Positions 20,844 to 20,896 of a DNA stretch of 20,896 bases are shown here, one piece after another; the first letter of the stretch is position 1; the number at the start of each line of letters is the position of its first letter. The notes below the pieces were generated by a model. It was not told the DNA's origin. It saw only the letters and a list, made by a program, of their open reading frames with translations, and made no database searches. The translations under genes and the position numbers were made by a program. This DNA comes from a virus. The DNA is taken from positions 1 through 20,896 of the IMG/VR virus record IMGVR_UViG_3300000956_000137; one strand, given 5' to 3'.

Positions 20844-20896
20844 GCAGCATAACACCGCTCACAAAAGGCTGTAGGACTAAAAAATCTCTAAAAGGG

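Overview
The window is the late structural region of a double-stranded DNA tailed phage (or prophage) with a long non-contractile, lambda/HK97-type tail. Every convincing gene is on the minus strand, so transcription runs from high to low coordinates. Class assignment rests on a Terminase_1-type large subunit, an HK97-type protease and capsid, an HK97-family portal, a lambda-like tape measure preceded by a G/GT frameshift gene pair, an NlpC/P60 tail-tip peptidase and a J-like hub protein. Shine-Dalgarno sites, UUCG-loop terminators, moderately high GC and the gene families point to a proteobacterial host. The fibre/spike anchor domain is of a kind I associate with Pseudomonas, Acinetobacter and Burkholderia phages, but the host cannot be fixed from this window. 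No integrase, lysis, replication or regulatory genes are present.

Right part (20.8 to 12.6 kb), DNA packaging and head: small terminase, large terminase, a fused prohead protease-major capsid gene with an internal ribosome-binding site, then a terminator overlapped by a promoter. The next unit starts with a 100-aa protein ending in an E3-binding-like domain, followed by the portal, a repeat-rich protein with a carbohydrate-binding-like C-terminus, a gp6-like connector, a putative virion structural protein and a head-closure protein. These are tightly coupled by ATGA-type overlaps. The capsid gene precedes the portal gene, which is not the classical order.

Middle part (12.6 to 9.9 kb), a cargo block inserted between head-closure and tail-completion genes: a structured non-coding stretch, a DUF115/'norphogenetic'-like gene, a tRNA-Trp(CCA), stem-loops and a terminator, a GT9-like glycosyltransferase, a SAM methyltransferase and another terminator. 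Together these suggest modification of a glycan or of a virion component, plus a translation helper.

Left part (9.9 kb to the edge), tail: HK97 gp10-like protein, DUF3168 tail terminator, tail tube protein with its own candidate promoter, tail assembly chaperones G and GT (candidate -1 slippage), tape measure (apparently starting at an ATA codon), a distal-tail minor protein, a short fibre and a pectate-lyase-fold tailspike that share an N-terminal anchor, a DUF1833 protein, the NlpC/P60 peptidase, and the first 216 codons of the J-like hub protein, cut by the window edge.

Nothing here is a clearly new defence or mobile system. The most unusual points are the fused protease-capsid gene with internal start, the ATA start of the tape measure, the E3-binding-like head-module protein, the cargo block with its structured RNA region, and the paired receptor-binding proteins sharing one anchor.
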